Of a DNA stretch of 64,000 bases, positions 52,619 through 61,590 are shown in pieces (position 1 is the stretch's first letter; every line of letters begins with the position of its first letter). Position numbers and translations under genes: made by a program. The notes below the pieces were generated by a model, which did no database searches, was not told where the DNA came from, and saw only the letters and a program-made list of their open reading frames with translations. The stretch comes from an uncultured Lachnospiraceae bacterium (GTDB lineage: Bacteria > Bacillota > Clostridia > Lachnospirales > Lachnospiraceae), in NCBI GenBank assembly GCA_946414885.1, contig CAMKQH010000003.1, forward strand, positions 1 through 64,000. Direction: 5' to 3'.

Positions 52619-53641
52619 ATGATGGATTTTCATGCTTTGATGATGACAAAGGAATATGATTTTTTGAGGACGAACGAGCGGCTTGGCGACAGGATCATGT
52701 TGCTGGGACTTGGCGGGAGTTATTCATACGGGACGAACCGCGAGGGGAGCGACATAGATTTTCGCGGCGTAACCCTGCAGCTTCCGTCGGATCTCATCGG
52801 CATGACGGAGTTTGAACAGTATGAGGACGAGGGGACGGACACGGTCATCTATGGGTTTAACAAGCTCATCCGACTTCTCTTGGAGTGTAATCCGAACACC
52901 TGTGAGATGCTTGGGCTCGATGAGGATCAGTATTTGATCAAGACGAAGCTGGGTCAGGAGCTGATCGATCAGACGCCCCTGTTTTTGTCAAAGCGCGCGA
53001 TCAAATCCTTTGGAGGATATGCGGACATGCAGCTTCGCCGGCTGCAAAATGCCATTGCGCGGGATACGCTTCCGCAGGAGGAAAGGGAGAAGCATATCTA
53101 TAAATCCGTGATGCACGCGCTGGAGGATTTTAACCTGCGTCATGCGGGAACGGATCTGGACGGGATCCGGCTGTACGTTGACAAGGCCGTGAATCCGGAG
53201 CTGGAGACGGAGATCTTTGTGGATGCCAATTACAAGCATTATCCGCTCCGGGACTACAGTGAGCTTTGGGGGACGATGCGGACGGTGGTGCGCGATTACG
53301 ATAAAATCGGAAAGCGCAACAAAAAGAAGGATGACAATCATCTGAACAAGCATGCCATGCACTTGGTAAGACTTTTCATGATGGCGATCGACATTCTTGA
53401 AAAGGGGGAGATCCGGACCCACAGAACGGATGACCTTCCGCTTCTTTTGTCGATCCGGCGGGGAGATTTCATGCAGGAGGACGGAACGTATTCCAAGGCA
53501 TTTTATGAGATGCTGGAGGAGTATGAGAGGAAGCTGGAGGAGGCAGCGGCGAAGACAAAGCTGCCGGACCAGCCGGACATGGAAAAGGTTGAAAAATTTG
53601 TTGAACGCGTGAATCGTTACGTGGTCACGGGAGAGCTATGA
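52619..53641 (+). CDS. RlaP-like nucleotidyltransferase, member 1
   Basis: 340 residues. The active site GLGGSYSYGTNREGSDIDFRG gives the G-S and D-x-D of the DNA polymerase beta superfamily. A long helical C-terminal part follows (KRAIKSFGGYADMQLRR; NKKKDDNHLNKHAMHLVRL). It resembles the phage and bacterial nucleotidyltransferases grouped with RlaP (PF10127). Likely adds a nucleotide to RNA or protein. Its stop overlaps the second nucleotidyltransferase (ATGA). Confidence 0.87.
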   Translation: MMDFHALMMTKEYDFLRTNERLGDRIMLLGLGGSYSYGTNREGSDIDFRGVTLQLPSDLIGMTEFEQYEDEGTDTVIYGFNKLIRLLLECNPNTCEMLGLDEDQYLIKTKLGQELIDQTPLFLSKRAIKSFGGYADMQLRRLQNAIARDTLPQEEREKHIYKSVMHALEDFNLRHAGTDLDGIRLYVDKAVNPELETEIFVDANYKHYPLRDYSELWGTMRTVVRDYDKIGKRNKKKDDNHLNKHAMHLVRLFMMAIDILEKGEIRTHRTDDLPLLLSIRRGDFMQEDGTYSKAFYEMLEEYERKLEEAAAKTKLPDQPDMEKVEKFVERVNRYVVTGEL

Positions 53642-54411
53642 GAGACATATTAAAAGAAATTCAAGAAAAACTGGATGAGATAGAGAAGAAGGAGAACGTA
53701 AAGATCCTTCATGCAGTGGAATCAGGGAGCCGTTCCTGGGGATTTGCTTCGCCCGACAGCGATTACGACGTAAGATTTGTTTACGTGAGACCCAAAGAGT
53801 CGTATCTTAGTATTGAGGAGCCCAAGGACGTGATCGAGTATCAGCTGGACGAAGTCTTGGACATTAACGGCTGGGATTTGAAAAAGGCGCTAAAGCTTTT
53901 TGCAAAAGGGAATGCGACGCTATTTGAGTGGAGCGGTTCCCCCGTGGTTTACCGGACGACGCCGGAGTGGGAAAGGATCCGGGAGGTATCCAAACAATAC
54001 TTTTCGGAAAAGACGGCAGTCTGTCACTATTACGGAACGGCAAAGTCCACTTACGTGGAGCATCTGCAGGGTGACATGGTGCGTTATAAAAAGTATTTTT
54101 ACGCGCTCCGGCCCCTGCTTGCCGCAGAATATATCGAAAGATATCACGAGGCGCCGCCGGTACTGTTTGCGGATCTCTTAAACATGGAGCTTCCGGAAAC
54201 CTTCCGAAGCGCGTTAGATGAGCTTTTGGAGGTCAAGAAGCGGACGACGGAAAAGGAAATGAACCCGCAGATGCCGGCGATCCGGGAGTTTATTGAAACG
54301 GAGCTGAAAAAGCAAAAGGAAATTGGCGACGGGCTGCCAAATGATCACAACAAAGACTTAAGGGCGTTAGACGGGATTTTCCGCGAAATATTGGAACCCC
54401 TTTGGAAATAA
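53638..54411 (+). CDS. RlaP-like nucleotidyltransferase, member 2
   Basis: 257 residues. The active site ESGSRSWGFASPDSDYDVRF is the classic RlaP/YcgL motif with D-Y-D. The C-terminal half is helical. RlaP is named for its link to RNA ligases and predicted RNA repair; no RNA ligase is visible here. The four-base overlap with member 1 argues that the two act together. Confidence 0.9.
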   Translation: MRDILKEIQEKLDEIEKKENVKILHAVESGSRSWGFASPDSDYDVRFVYVRPKESYLSIEEPKDVIEYQLDEVLDINGWDLKKALKLFAKGNATLFEWSGSPVVYRTTPEWERIREVSKQYFSEKTAVCHYYGTAKSTYVEHLQGDMVRYKKYFYALRPLLAAEYIERYHEAPPVLFADLLNMELPETFRSALDELLEVKKRTTEKEMNPQMPAIREFIETELKKQKEIGDGLPNDHNKDLRALDGIFREILEPLWK

Positions 54412-54425
54412 AAGGAGTGACGGGC

Positions 54426-55805
54426 ATGGATTATCAAGAGTTCATAAATGCGGTCGATAAAGTGGCATGCGTGATATCCGTTCAGAAAAATGCGGACGGA
54501 ACCTATGGAGAACTATGCAATGAGGCTTCTAACCTGCTTTATCTGGAATCCGTAAACGTTTTGCCGGAGAATTACGTGCCGCGGGTGCCTTATTATCAAT
54601 ATATCGGCCGGGATCATAATTTTGAGGCAATGGCGATGCGGTGCATCCGTGAAAACAGACTGATCCATTCCTACGTCGATGCGGAATTTTACAATGCCTG
54701 GCTTGATCTTTACATGATGCCGCTTCAATCGGAGGAAGAAGACAGGGGCTATTGTCTCTTCACCTACGAGATGAGTCCCAAGATTGATTCCAGAAAACTG
54801 GCTGCCATATCGCCGCAAGTGGCGTGGCAGGTTATCAGGACCGCCATGAAATTCCGGGAAACGCCGGACTTTGTCAATGCCGTGCAGGCGGTCATCGACG
54901 ATCTTAGGGAGAGCTGTAAGGCAAACAGGTGCTGCCTTCTGTTGACGGATTTTGAGCAGCGCACTTGTTCCGTGCTGGGCGACAGCGTGATCGAAGGAGA
55001 TGACACTCCGAGGATGAGCACCTACGTCAACGATGCGTTCTTTACGATCGTTGAGATGTGGACAGACGCGATCGCCGGAAGCAATTGCTACATCATCCAT
55101 GACGAGAAGGACATGGAAAAGGTTAAGGTTGCGAATCCCAAATGGTATGATTCCTTAAAAATGGCAGGAGTTTACAACCTTGTGTTATATCCGCTCAGGT
55201 ATAACGGGAAGACTTTGGGATACTTGTGGGCAACCAATTTCAATGACGCGGACACGCTGAACATCAAGGCAACGCTGGAGGTTTCCACGTTTATTCTTGC
55301 AACGGAGATTGCCAACCATCTCATGTTCCAGGAGATGAAGCGTCTGAGCGATGAGGACCTTCTGACGGGGCTGTTAAACCGTAATGCCATGAATAACAGG
55401 ATCTCGGAGCTCACGTGTGGCGAGAAGGTTCTGCATAAGCCATACGGCATCGTCTTTGTGGATCTGAACGGCCTGAAAAAGGTGAATGATCAAGGCGGAC
55501 ACGTGGCAGGAGATGAATTCTTGAGGAAGGCAGCGAATATTCTGAAGGACGTATATCATGACTGTGACGTTTACAGGATTGGCGGAGATGAATTCCTGAT
55601 CTTCTCCACGGAACTTTCCCAGGAGGAATTTAACCGCAGGATAGAAACGCTGCGCATTCGGGCGGAGGAATCAGAAGAAATTAGGTTTGCCATTGGTTCC
55701 TGCTATGCAGACGCGAAAGAGGACGTGCGCGACGCAATGCGTCTTGCGGATGAGCGAATGTACGAAGATAAGGAGAAGTATTATCAGCAGCATCCGGAAG
55801 ATTGA
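54426..55805 (+). CDS. GAF-GGDEF diguanylate cyclase
   Basis: 459 residues from ATG 54426 after AAAGGAG. The N-terminal ~140 residues look PAS-like. Residues ~155-300 are GAF-like (a RCCLLLTDF strand and a NLVLYPLRYNGKTLGYLWA strand). Residues ~305-455 are GGDEF: DEDLLTGLLNRNAMN, FVDLNGLKKVND, and active site YRIGGDEFLIF. It is probably an active c-di-GMP synthase with a cytosolic sensor input and no membrane helices. Confidence 0.92.
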   Translation: MDYQEFINAVDKVACVISVQKNADGTYGELCNEASNLLYLESVNVLPENYVPRVPYYQYIGRDHNFEAMAMRCIRENRLIHSYVDAEFYNAWLDLYMMPLQSEEEDRGYCLFTYEMSPKIDSRKLAAISPQVAWQVIRTAMKFRETPDFVNAVQAVIDDLRESCKANRCCLLLTDFEQRTCSVLGDSVIEGDDTPRMSTYVNDAFFTIVEMWTDAIAGSNCYIIHDEKDMEKVKVANPKWYDSLKMAGVYNLVLYPLRYNGKTLGYLWATNFNDADTLNIKATLEVSTFILATEIANHLMFQEMKRLSDEDLLTGLLNRNAMNNRISELTCGEKVLHKPYGIVFVDLNGLKKVNDQGGHVAGDEFLRKAANILKDVYHDCDVYRIGGDEFLIFSTELSQEEFNRRIETLRIRAEESEEIRFAIGSCYADAKEDVRDAMRLADERMYEDKEKYYQQHPED

Positions 55806-55861
55806 TGCGTAACTGGAAAATGATGGTTAGAATGGGCTTGAGGTCAGAAAGGAGCCAGGGG

Positions 55862-56878
55862 ATGCAGAAGGTAAAATGGGGGATTTTGGGAACGGCTAAC
55901 ATTGCAAAGTGGTGTACGATCCCGGGAATGAAGCAGGCGGAAAGCTGTGAGCTATACGCGATCGCCGGAAGGAGCCTTGAGAAGGCACAGCGCTTTGCAA
56001 GCGACTATGGCATTCCAAAGGCTTACGGAAGCTATGACGAACTGATCGCCGATGCGGACGTGCAGGCAGTTTATATTCCGCTTCCGAACGACATTCACCT
56101 CAAGTGGGTGAAGACGGCGCTGCAAGCCGGAAAGCACGTGCTGTGTGAAAAACCGCTGGCGATGAATGCGCAGGAAGCGAAGGAAATGTATCGCACGGCG
56201 GAGGAATGCGGCGTACTGCTCATGGAGGCGTATGCTTATCTGCACAGCCCTTACGTGGAAGAGTTGAAGAAGGACGTAAAGAGTGGCATCATCGGCGACG
56301 TGAACTATATTGACACGGCATTTGTCACTCAGGGTTATAAGGAGGATTTCAGGCTCCATAAGGAATTTGGCGGCGGAGCCACGTATGACCTCGGATGCTA
56401 CTGCACGACGATGATCCTAACGCTGACGGAGGCGCAGGAAGAGGCAAAGGGAGAAGGCGCACGTGAGGATGCTCTTGCGCTGGATTTTGTCAAGGCCAGC
56501 GCTGAATTTACGGACCTGGGCGTGGACTTTATGACGGCGGGCCTAATAAAGTTCCAAAATGGCGTCAGGGCGTCTTTTAACGTGGGAATGAATCTTGGGG
56601 AAAACTCGAATTCCAGATTCGACAGGTTGTATATTCACGGCTCCAAGGGATGCATCCGGTCGGAGGTGGAATATAATCAGGAGAGGAACGTTTCCTATCG
56701 GATTTATACGCCGGAAGGCATGAAGGAAAAGACGGTCTTTGTTCCGCAGAACTACGCGCTTGAGGTGGAACAGCTCAGCAGGTGCATCCTGTACGGCGAG
56801 AAGCCCCACGTAACGCCTGAGTTCTCCATCCGTAACGCGGAGCTGATCGACAAAATCCTTCAAGAAATAAATTACTAA
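55862..56878 (+). CDS. Gfo/Idh/MocA-family oxidoreductase
   Basis: 338 residues from ATG 55862 (AAAGGAG upstream; longer readings overlap the GGDEF gene). The Rossmann motif is GILGTANIA, followed by the family EKPLA (~residue 98) and the catalytic region YDLGCY (~residue 178). It is an NAD(P)-dependent sugar or inositol dehydrogenase of unknown substrate. It lies alone, with 45 bases before the transporter gene. Confidence 0.93.
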   Translation: MQKVKWGILGTANIAKWCTIPGMKQAESCELYAIAGRSLEKAQRFASDYGIPKAYGSYDELIADADVQAVYIPLPNDIHLKWVKTALQAGKHVLCEKPLAMNAQEAKEMYRTAEECGVLLMEAYAYLHSPYVEELKKDVKSGIIGDVNYIDTAFVTQGYKEDFRLHKEFGGGATYDLGCYCTTMILTLTEAQEEAKGEGAREDALALDFVKASAEFTDLGVDFMTAGLIKFQNGVRASFNVGMNLGENSNSRFDRLYIHGSKGCIRSEVEYNQERNVSYRIYTPEGMKEKTVFVPQNYALEVEQLSRCILYGEKPHVTPEFSIRNAELIDKILQEINY

Positions 56879-56923
56879 TCGTGTCACTGGCGTGCCCTGC
56901 GGCACGTATACGGAAGTGAGAAT

Positions 56924-57970
56924 ATGGAGAATTTACTATTTAGCCTAAATGCGACGGCACCGATCTTCGCCATGATGGTGCTGGGATATCTCTTTCGGAA
57001 GATTGGACTGATCGATGAAAAGGCGGCGAATTGGATGAACAAGTTTACGTTCAAGATCACGCTGCCGGTGTTGGTGTTTAAGGATCTTGCCAGTCAGGAT
57101 TTTGCAGGAACCTGGAATGGAAAGTTCGTGTTGTTTTGCTTTGTTGTGACGAGCGTCAGCATTGCGGTGATCGCACTGCTTTCGAAGCTGATCGTCAAGG
57201 ACAGGGGAAAACGCGGGGAATTCATTCAGGCGTCCTATCGCAGCAGCGCGGCGCTTCTTGGGATCGCGTTCATTCATAACATTTACGGCGATGCGGCCAG
57301 CGGCATGGGACCATTGATGATCCTCGGCAGCGTGCCGCTCTATAATGTTTTCGCGGTGATCGTGCTGATGCTGACGGCGCAGCCGCAGGGCGACGCGGCG
57401 GGAGTGCAAGACGACGCAAACGGGCAGAGAGCGTCAAGGGCTCAGGGTGATGCGGCTTTGCAGGGTATGTCAGGAAGCAAGGCACGGGATAACGGCGCCT
57501 TGATAAAAAAGACATTGCTGGGAATTATCACCAATCCCATTATTATCGGGATTGCCGTCGGACTGCTGTGGTCTTTGATCCGCATTCCGCAGCCTAAGAT
57601 CTTCCAAACGGTCGTTACGAATCTTTCCGCGCTGGCAACGCCTTTGGGACTGATGTCCATGGGAGCGACCTTTGAGTTTAAGAAGGCGGCAAAAGACATA
57701 CGGCCGGCGCTGGTTGCGGCGTTTATCAAACTCTTTGCGCTGGCGGCAATCTTTTTGCCGGTCGCGGTTGCCCTTGGTTTCGCAGGGGAGCAGATCGTTG
57801 CGATCCTCGTGATGCTCGGAAGCGCTACGACGGTGAGCTGTTATATCATGGCAAAGAGCATGGGGCATGAAGGGACGCTGAGCAGCAGCGTGATCATGCT
57901 GACTACCTTTGGATGCTCGTTTTCTTTAACCTTGTGGCTGTTTGTTTTGAGAAGCATTGGGGTGATCTGA
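56924..57970 (+). CDS. AEC-family transporter
   Basis: 348 residues with about ten membrane helices in two inverted halves, as in auxin-efflux-carrier/malonate permeases. The central cytoplasmic loop (~residues 155-190) is a polar low-complexity stretch of Gln, Ala, Asp and Gly. Family residues GLMSMGATFEF and the late LGSATTVSCYIMAK are present. Likely moves an organic acid. Confidence 0.9.
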   Translation: MENLLFSLNATAPIFAMMVLGYLFRKIGLIDEKAANWMNKFTFKITLPVLVFKDLASQDFAGTWNGKFVLFCFVVTSVSIAVIALLSKLIVKDRGKRGEFIQASYRSSAALLGIAFIHNIYGDAASGMGPLMILGSVPLYNVFAVIVLMLTAQPQGDAAGVQDDANGQRASRAQGDAALQGMSGSKARDNGALIKKTLLGIITNPIIIGIAVGLLWSLIRIPQPKIFQTVVTNLSALATPLGLMSMGATFEFKKAAKDIRPALVAAFIKLFALAAIFLPVAVALGFAGEQIVAILVMLGSATTVSCYIMAKSMGHEGTLSSSVIMLTTFGCSFSLTLWLFVLRSIGVI

Positions 57971-57997
57971 TTCATCACGTGCGTGGAGGCGACGCTC

Positions 57998-58438
57998 ATG
58001 AAAGAGGAACAGGAGAAAAAACGCGGCTTACCGAAAATCAATACCATCCACTACGGCGGGGCATGGATCGCGGCGGGATTACTCGTCGGAGCGGTTCTTC
58101 CTGCCGTTTTTTGGTTTTTGTTTCATAAGGTTTTCTGGATACTGGTGATCATTGGAGTGCTGATCCTGATTGCTTTTGCAGTGGTATTTGCCATTGAAAT
58201 GCATCAGGATTTTGGGGCTGTGCCATATTATGAAAAGCACTTGAAGGAGACGGCACCCTTTGATCCTCAGACGCAGTATGCGGTGATCCGGAGTTCAATC
58301 TGCACGGGGGAGAAGGTTGCGGGATTTAAGAATAAGACGGATGGACATTTTACGGAAGTCATGCTGATCCGCTCTCCGGAGGAGGAAAAAAGATTTAAAG
58401 AGATTTATGGTTTGAAAGAAGTAAAGACGGAATATTAA
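57998..58438 (+). CDS. Small two-helix membrane protein
   Basis: 146 residues from ATG 57998 (GGAGG eight bases upstream; a GTG at 57983 overlaps that site). Two helices near residues 22-42 and 46-65 are followed by a soluble C-terminal domain (YAVIRSSICTGEKVAGF). No family recognised. It is 27 bases after the AEC transporter gene and probably co-transcribed. Confidence 0.7.
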   Translation: MKEEQEKKRGLPKINTIHYGGAWIAAGLLVGAVLPAVFWFLFHKVFWILVIIGVLILIAFAVVFAIEMHQDFGAVPYYEKHLKETAPFDPQTQYAVIRSSICTGEKVAGFKNKTDGHFTEVMLIRSPEEEKRFKEIYGLKEVKTEY

Positions 58439-58579
58439 GATCGTTTTGATAAGACAGACATGACAAAAAATAGGCAGAATTTCTCAATTATTTACTATTC
58501 TTTTTCTTTGGAAAGGCGTAAGCTAAAAATGTAGATAGATTTTGGACTTATAGTGCATTTTTTGCGGAAGGAGAAGGGT

Positions 58580-59755
58580 ATGGAGAATTTTAGTTTCTAT
58601 TCACCGACATATTTCGCGTTTGGCAAGGGCGCAGAGAATCAGGCAGGAAACTTGGTAAAGCAGTTTGGGGGAAGTAAGGTTCTGATCCACTTCGGCGGCG
58701 GAAGCGTGGTGCGCTCCGGGCTGCTGGACAGGGTGAAGAAATCTTTGGCGGATGCGGACGTTCCGTTTGTTGAACTGGGCGGCGTAAAACCGAACCCCAG
58801 AAGCGGATTGGTATATGAGGGCATAGAGCTCTGTAAGAAGGAGGGCGTGGATTTCATCCTTGCCGTGGGCGGCGGAAGCACGATCGATTCCGCGAAGGCC
58901 ATTGCGGCTGGTACCGTTTATGACGGTGATTTCTGGGATTTCTACAGCGGAAAACCCATCACGAAGGCTTTGCCCGTGGGTACGGTGCTTACGATCGCCG
59001 CAGCGGGAAGTGAGGGAAGCCCTGACTCCGTGATCACGAAGGAAGAGGGCATGTTTAAGCGCGGCGCGAGCGGAAATGCGATCCGCCCGAAGTTCAGTAT
59101 TTTGAACCCGGCGCTGACGCAGACGCTTCCGGCATACCAGACGGCAGCAGGCGCGACGGACATCATGGCACACCTTTATGAGAGATATCTTACGAACTCC
59201 AAGGAAGTGGAAGTGACGGACAGACTGATCGAGGCGCTGCTTCTTACCATGGTGCACGAGACGCCGCGAGTGATCGAGAATCCCGACAATTATGACGCGC
59301 GGGCCAACATTATGTGGGCCGGCATGATGGCGCACAATAATTCCTGCGGCGTTGGAAGAAGTCAGGACTGGAACAGTCATAACATTGAGCATGAACTGTC
59401 AGCATTATATGACTGCGCCCACGGCGCCGGACTTGCGGTAACGATGCCCGCCGTGTTTAAGTACGTGATGCATCATAACGTGATGCGCTTCGCGCAGGTG
59501 GCCGTTCGCGTGTGGGGCTGCCAGATGGATTTTGAGCATCCCGAAGTGACGGCGCTTGCAGGAATCAAGGCATTCCAGAATTTCCTGATCTCGATTGGCA
59601 TGCCGAAGAACTTTGAAGAGCTTGGCGCGAAGGAAGAGGACATTCCAAAACTCGTGTCCGTACTTTGCAGGGGCGACGGAAGAACTGGTTCCATCTCCGG
59701 CTTTGTAACGCTGAATGAAGAGGATTGCACGAAGATTTACCAGATGATGATCTAG
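58580..59755 (+). CDS. Iron-containing alcohol dehydrogenase (butanol dehydrogenase type)
   Basis: 391 residues from ATG 58580 (GGAAGGAGAAGGG upstream). NAD(P) loop GGGSTIDSAKA (~residue 98). Metal ligands are D, H and H in ATDIMAHLYE, EHELSALYDCAHGAGLA. It belongs to the YqhD/BdhA group reducing aldehydes to alcohols in fermentation or aldehyde defence. A good terminator follows. Confidence 0.93.
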   Translation: MENFSFYSPTYFAFGKGAENQAGNLVKQFGGSKVLIHFGGGSVVRSGLLDRVKKSLADADVPFVELGGVKPNPRSGLVYEGIELCKKEGVDFILAVGGGSTIDSAKAIAAGTVYDGDFWDFYSGKPITKALPVGTVLTIAAAGSEGSPDSVITKEEGMFKRGASGNAIRPKFSILNPALTQTLPAYQTAAGATDIMAHLYERYLTNSKEVEVTDRLIEALLLTMVHETPRVIENPDNYDARANIMWAGMMAHNNSCGVGRSQDWNSHNIEHELSALYDCAHGAGLAVTMPAVFKYVMHHNVMRFAQVAVRVWGCQMDFEHPEVTALAGIKAFQNFLISIGMPKNFEELGAKEEDIPKLVSVLCRGDGRTGSISGFVTLNEEDCTKIYQMMI

Positions 59756-59760
59756 AATGA

Positions 59761-59796
59761 AAAAGCCTTGGGATATTGTTTCCCAAGGCTTTTTTG
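59761..59796 (+). terminator. Intrinsic terminator
   Basis: AAAAGCCTTGGGA (59761-59773) pairs with TCCCAAGGCTTTT (59781-59793) and runs into a T-tract. Confidence 0.95.
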
Positions 59797-59835
59797 TGCC
59801 GTTTGACACACCAAACTTTCCCAAGTGGCTTACAC

Positions 59836-59865
59836 TTGACGCTTCAAAGTATCATGGGATATACT
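59836..59865 (+). promoter_or_regulatory. Promoter of the response regulator gene
   Basis: TTGACG (59836-59841), an 18-base spacer and TATACT (59860-59865). It lacks the CTTAAAC boxes found at the two downstream promoters. Confidence 0.65.
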
Positions 59866-59945
59866 CATATATGGATTCTTAGTCCGTATTTAAGGAAGAG
59901 GTAATATTCGTACTCTATTGCGTAGTACAGCCTCAAGGGGGAATA

Positions 59946-60623
59946 ATGAGAAGTATTTTGGTGGTGGATGATGATCAGGCGATCAATAAGATGGTGCGGG
60001 AATACCTGGTGAGCAAGGGGTATCGCACGGACGGCGCGTACTCCGGGACGGAAGCGGTGATGCTGCTTGAGCGGAACCGGTATGAGCTGGTGGTTTTGGA
60101 TCTGATGCTTCCCGGAATGACGGGAGAGGAGGTCCTGGATTATATTGTAAAGAATTGTCCGACGCCCGTGATCGCGTTGTCGGCGAAGGATGACGTGGCG
60201 AGCAAGCTGGTGCTTCTGAAGGGCGGTGCGGAGGATTACGTGACGAAGCCCTTTGATCCGGAGGAACTCCTTGCGAGGATTGAGATCGTGCTGCGCCGCA
60301 ACCACGCGGCTCCCGCAAAGAGGGTGCTTTCCTACGGCAACCTGGAGCTGGATCCCGAGGCAAAGAGTCTGACGCAGCTGGATCAGCCCGTGGCGCTGAC
60401 GAAAAATGAATTTGCCATTTTGGAGATGATGATGGAGCGCCCTTCCGTCGTGTTTACGAAGGAGATGATCTATGAGAAGCTCTGGAATGAGCAGCCGGAC
60501 GCCAGCGATAACACCATCAGCGTTCACGTGAGCAACATCCGGAAGAAACTGGCGGCATTGGAGCCGGACCGTTCCTACGTAAAAACCGTCTGGGGTATTG
60601 GATTTAAGATGGATTCTTTATGA
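59946..60623 (+). CDS. OmpR-family response regulator
   Basis: 225 residues. Receiver domain with phosphoacceptor aspartate in VLDLMLPG (~residue 52), acidic pocket VVDDDQ and KPF lysine (~101). The C-terminal winged helix covers ~130-225 (LTKNEFAILEMMM; VHVSNIRKKL; VWGIGFKM). It should pair with the kinase at 63270 and bind the CTTAAAC boxes downstream. Confidence 0.95.
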   Translation: MRSILVVDDDQAINKMVREYLVSKGYRTDGAYSGTEAVMLLERNRYELVVLDLMLPGMTGEEVLDYIVKNCPTPVIALSAKDDVASKLVLLKGGAEDYVTKPFDPEELLARIEIVLRRNHAAPAKRVLSYGNLELDPEAKSLTQLDQPVALTKNEFAILEMMMERPSVVFTKEMIYEKLWNEQPDASDNTISVHVSNIRKKLAALEPDRSYVKTVWGIGFKMDSL

Positions 60624-60627
60624 ATTC

Positions 60628-60671
60628 CTTAAACTTTTGTAAATGATTTTCTTAAACTCTTCCCGTATTCT
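60628..60671 (+). promoter_or_regulatory. Paired CTTAAAC boxes and promoter before permease 1
   Basis: CTTAAAC at 60628-60634 and 60651-60657, start to start 23 bp. TATTCT at 60666-60671 follows eight bases after the second box. The arrangement is shared with the promoter at 61510. Confidence 0.75.
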
Positions 60672-60729
60672 GAGAGTTGTAAAGAGCAAACCCGTTGAGG
60701 AAAAAGGAAGGTTTAAGGAGGAATTAACG

Positions 60730-61476
60730 ATGTTAAATGCAATGAGGGCTTCATTTTACAAGATGTTTCGCGACAAGGCTTTTGGGCTTTGCCTGATTGG
60801 GACGGCGGGCTGGGCGCTGGTTGTGATCATGGCGCAGGTGCTTACCAGCCATGCACGCGGCATTGAGGACGTGTCACAGCTGGCAAACCGCTGGTATGGT
60901 TTCATCGGTTTGCACGTGATAGAAGTTCCGCTGATCATAAGCGCAGTGCTTCTGTTTTCGGGTGAATTCCGCGACAGATCCTGGAAGCTTCTGATCGCAA
61001 AGGGAATTTCCAAGACCAGCTACTTTCTTTCCAAGCTGGCCAGCATGCTTTGCCTAACCGTGATTCTTAGTTTCATATCCATTTTGACGCTGGCGATCTG
61101 CAACGTGGCTTTGCTTCATGCGACGATGGACGCGGCATACGTGGGAAACGTGATCAAGTTCTTTTTGGGAGAAACGCTGGCGCATTTTTCCATCGCAGTT
61201 CTGGTCATCGCCTTGATCTGCATCATCAAGCGCGGCGAGATCGCTTCGATCATCAGTCTGTTTTTGATGGTATTCGGTTACGTGATGCTTTCCGGCGTTG
61301 AAAAAGCATTGTCCTTAGGAGAGGTGATCACGGATTTCTGGGCCTTTTCCCAGACGGCATTTGTGGAGTTTAACGGTCCCGTCGCATGGGGAAGGATCCT
61401 GATCTCGTTTCTTGGGTATCTGGTGATCTGCAGCCTGGCCGCGATTGCTTTCCTGAGCCGTAAAGACATAGATTAA
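60730..61476 (+). CDS. ABC-2 type permease 1
   Basis: 248 residues from ATG 60730 with AAGGAGG. Six membrane helices. The N-terminal NAMRASFYKMFRDKAFG and the FSGEFRDRSWKLLIAKGISK loop are near identical in pattern to permease 2 at 62499, so the two are paralogues. Together with the ATPase they form a BcrAB/lantibiotic-immunity-like exporter. Confidence 0.9.
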   Translation: MLNAMRASFYKMFRDKAFGLCLIGTAGWALVVIMAQVLTSHARGIEDVSQLANRWYGFIGLHVIEVPLIISAVLLFSGEFRDRSWKLLIAKGISKTSYFLSKLASMLCLTVILSFISILTLAICNVALLHATMDAAYVGNVIKFFLGETLAHFSIAVLVIALICIIKRGEIASIISLFLMVFGYVMLSGVEKALSLGEVITDFWAFSQTAFVEFNGPVAWGRILISFLGYLVICSLAAIAFLSRKDID

Positions 61477-61509
61477 TTGGGTTTTTGCAATGTAAAACTT
61501 TATGAATTC

Positions 61510-61553
61510 CTTAAACATTTTTGAAAGCTTTCCTTAAACTCTCACGGGATAAT
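61510..61553 (+). promoter_or_regulatory. Paired CTTAAAC boxes and promoter before the ATPase
   Basis: CTTAAAC at 61510-61516 and 61533-61539, again 23 bp start to start. GATAAT at 61548-61553 is eight bases after the second box, the same geometry as at 60628. The flanking GAATTC is also shared. Confidence 0.78.
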
Positions 61554-61590
61554 GATCTTAAAAGAGGTTGCAGACGAAGGGAGAAAAAAG

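Noticed and set aside
56880..56920. Short hairpin CGTGCC/GGCACG as a terminator
   Set aside because: Six base pairs with no T-run, and the next gene starts at once.
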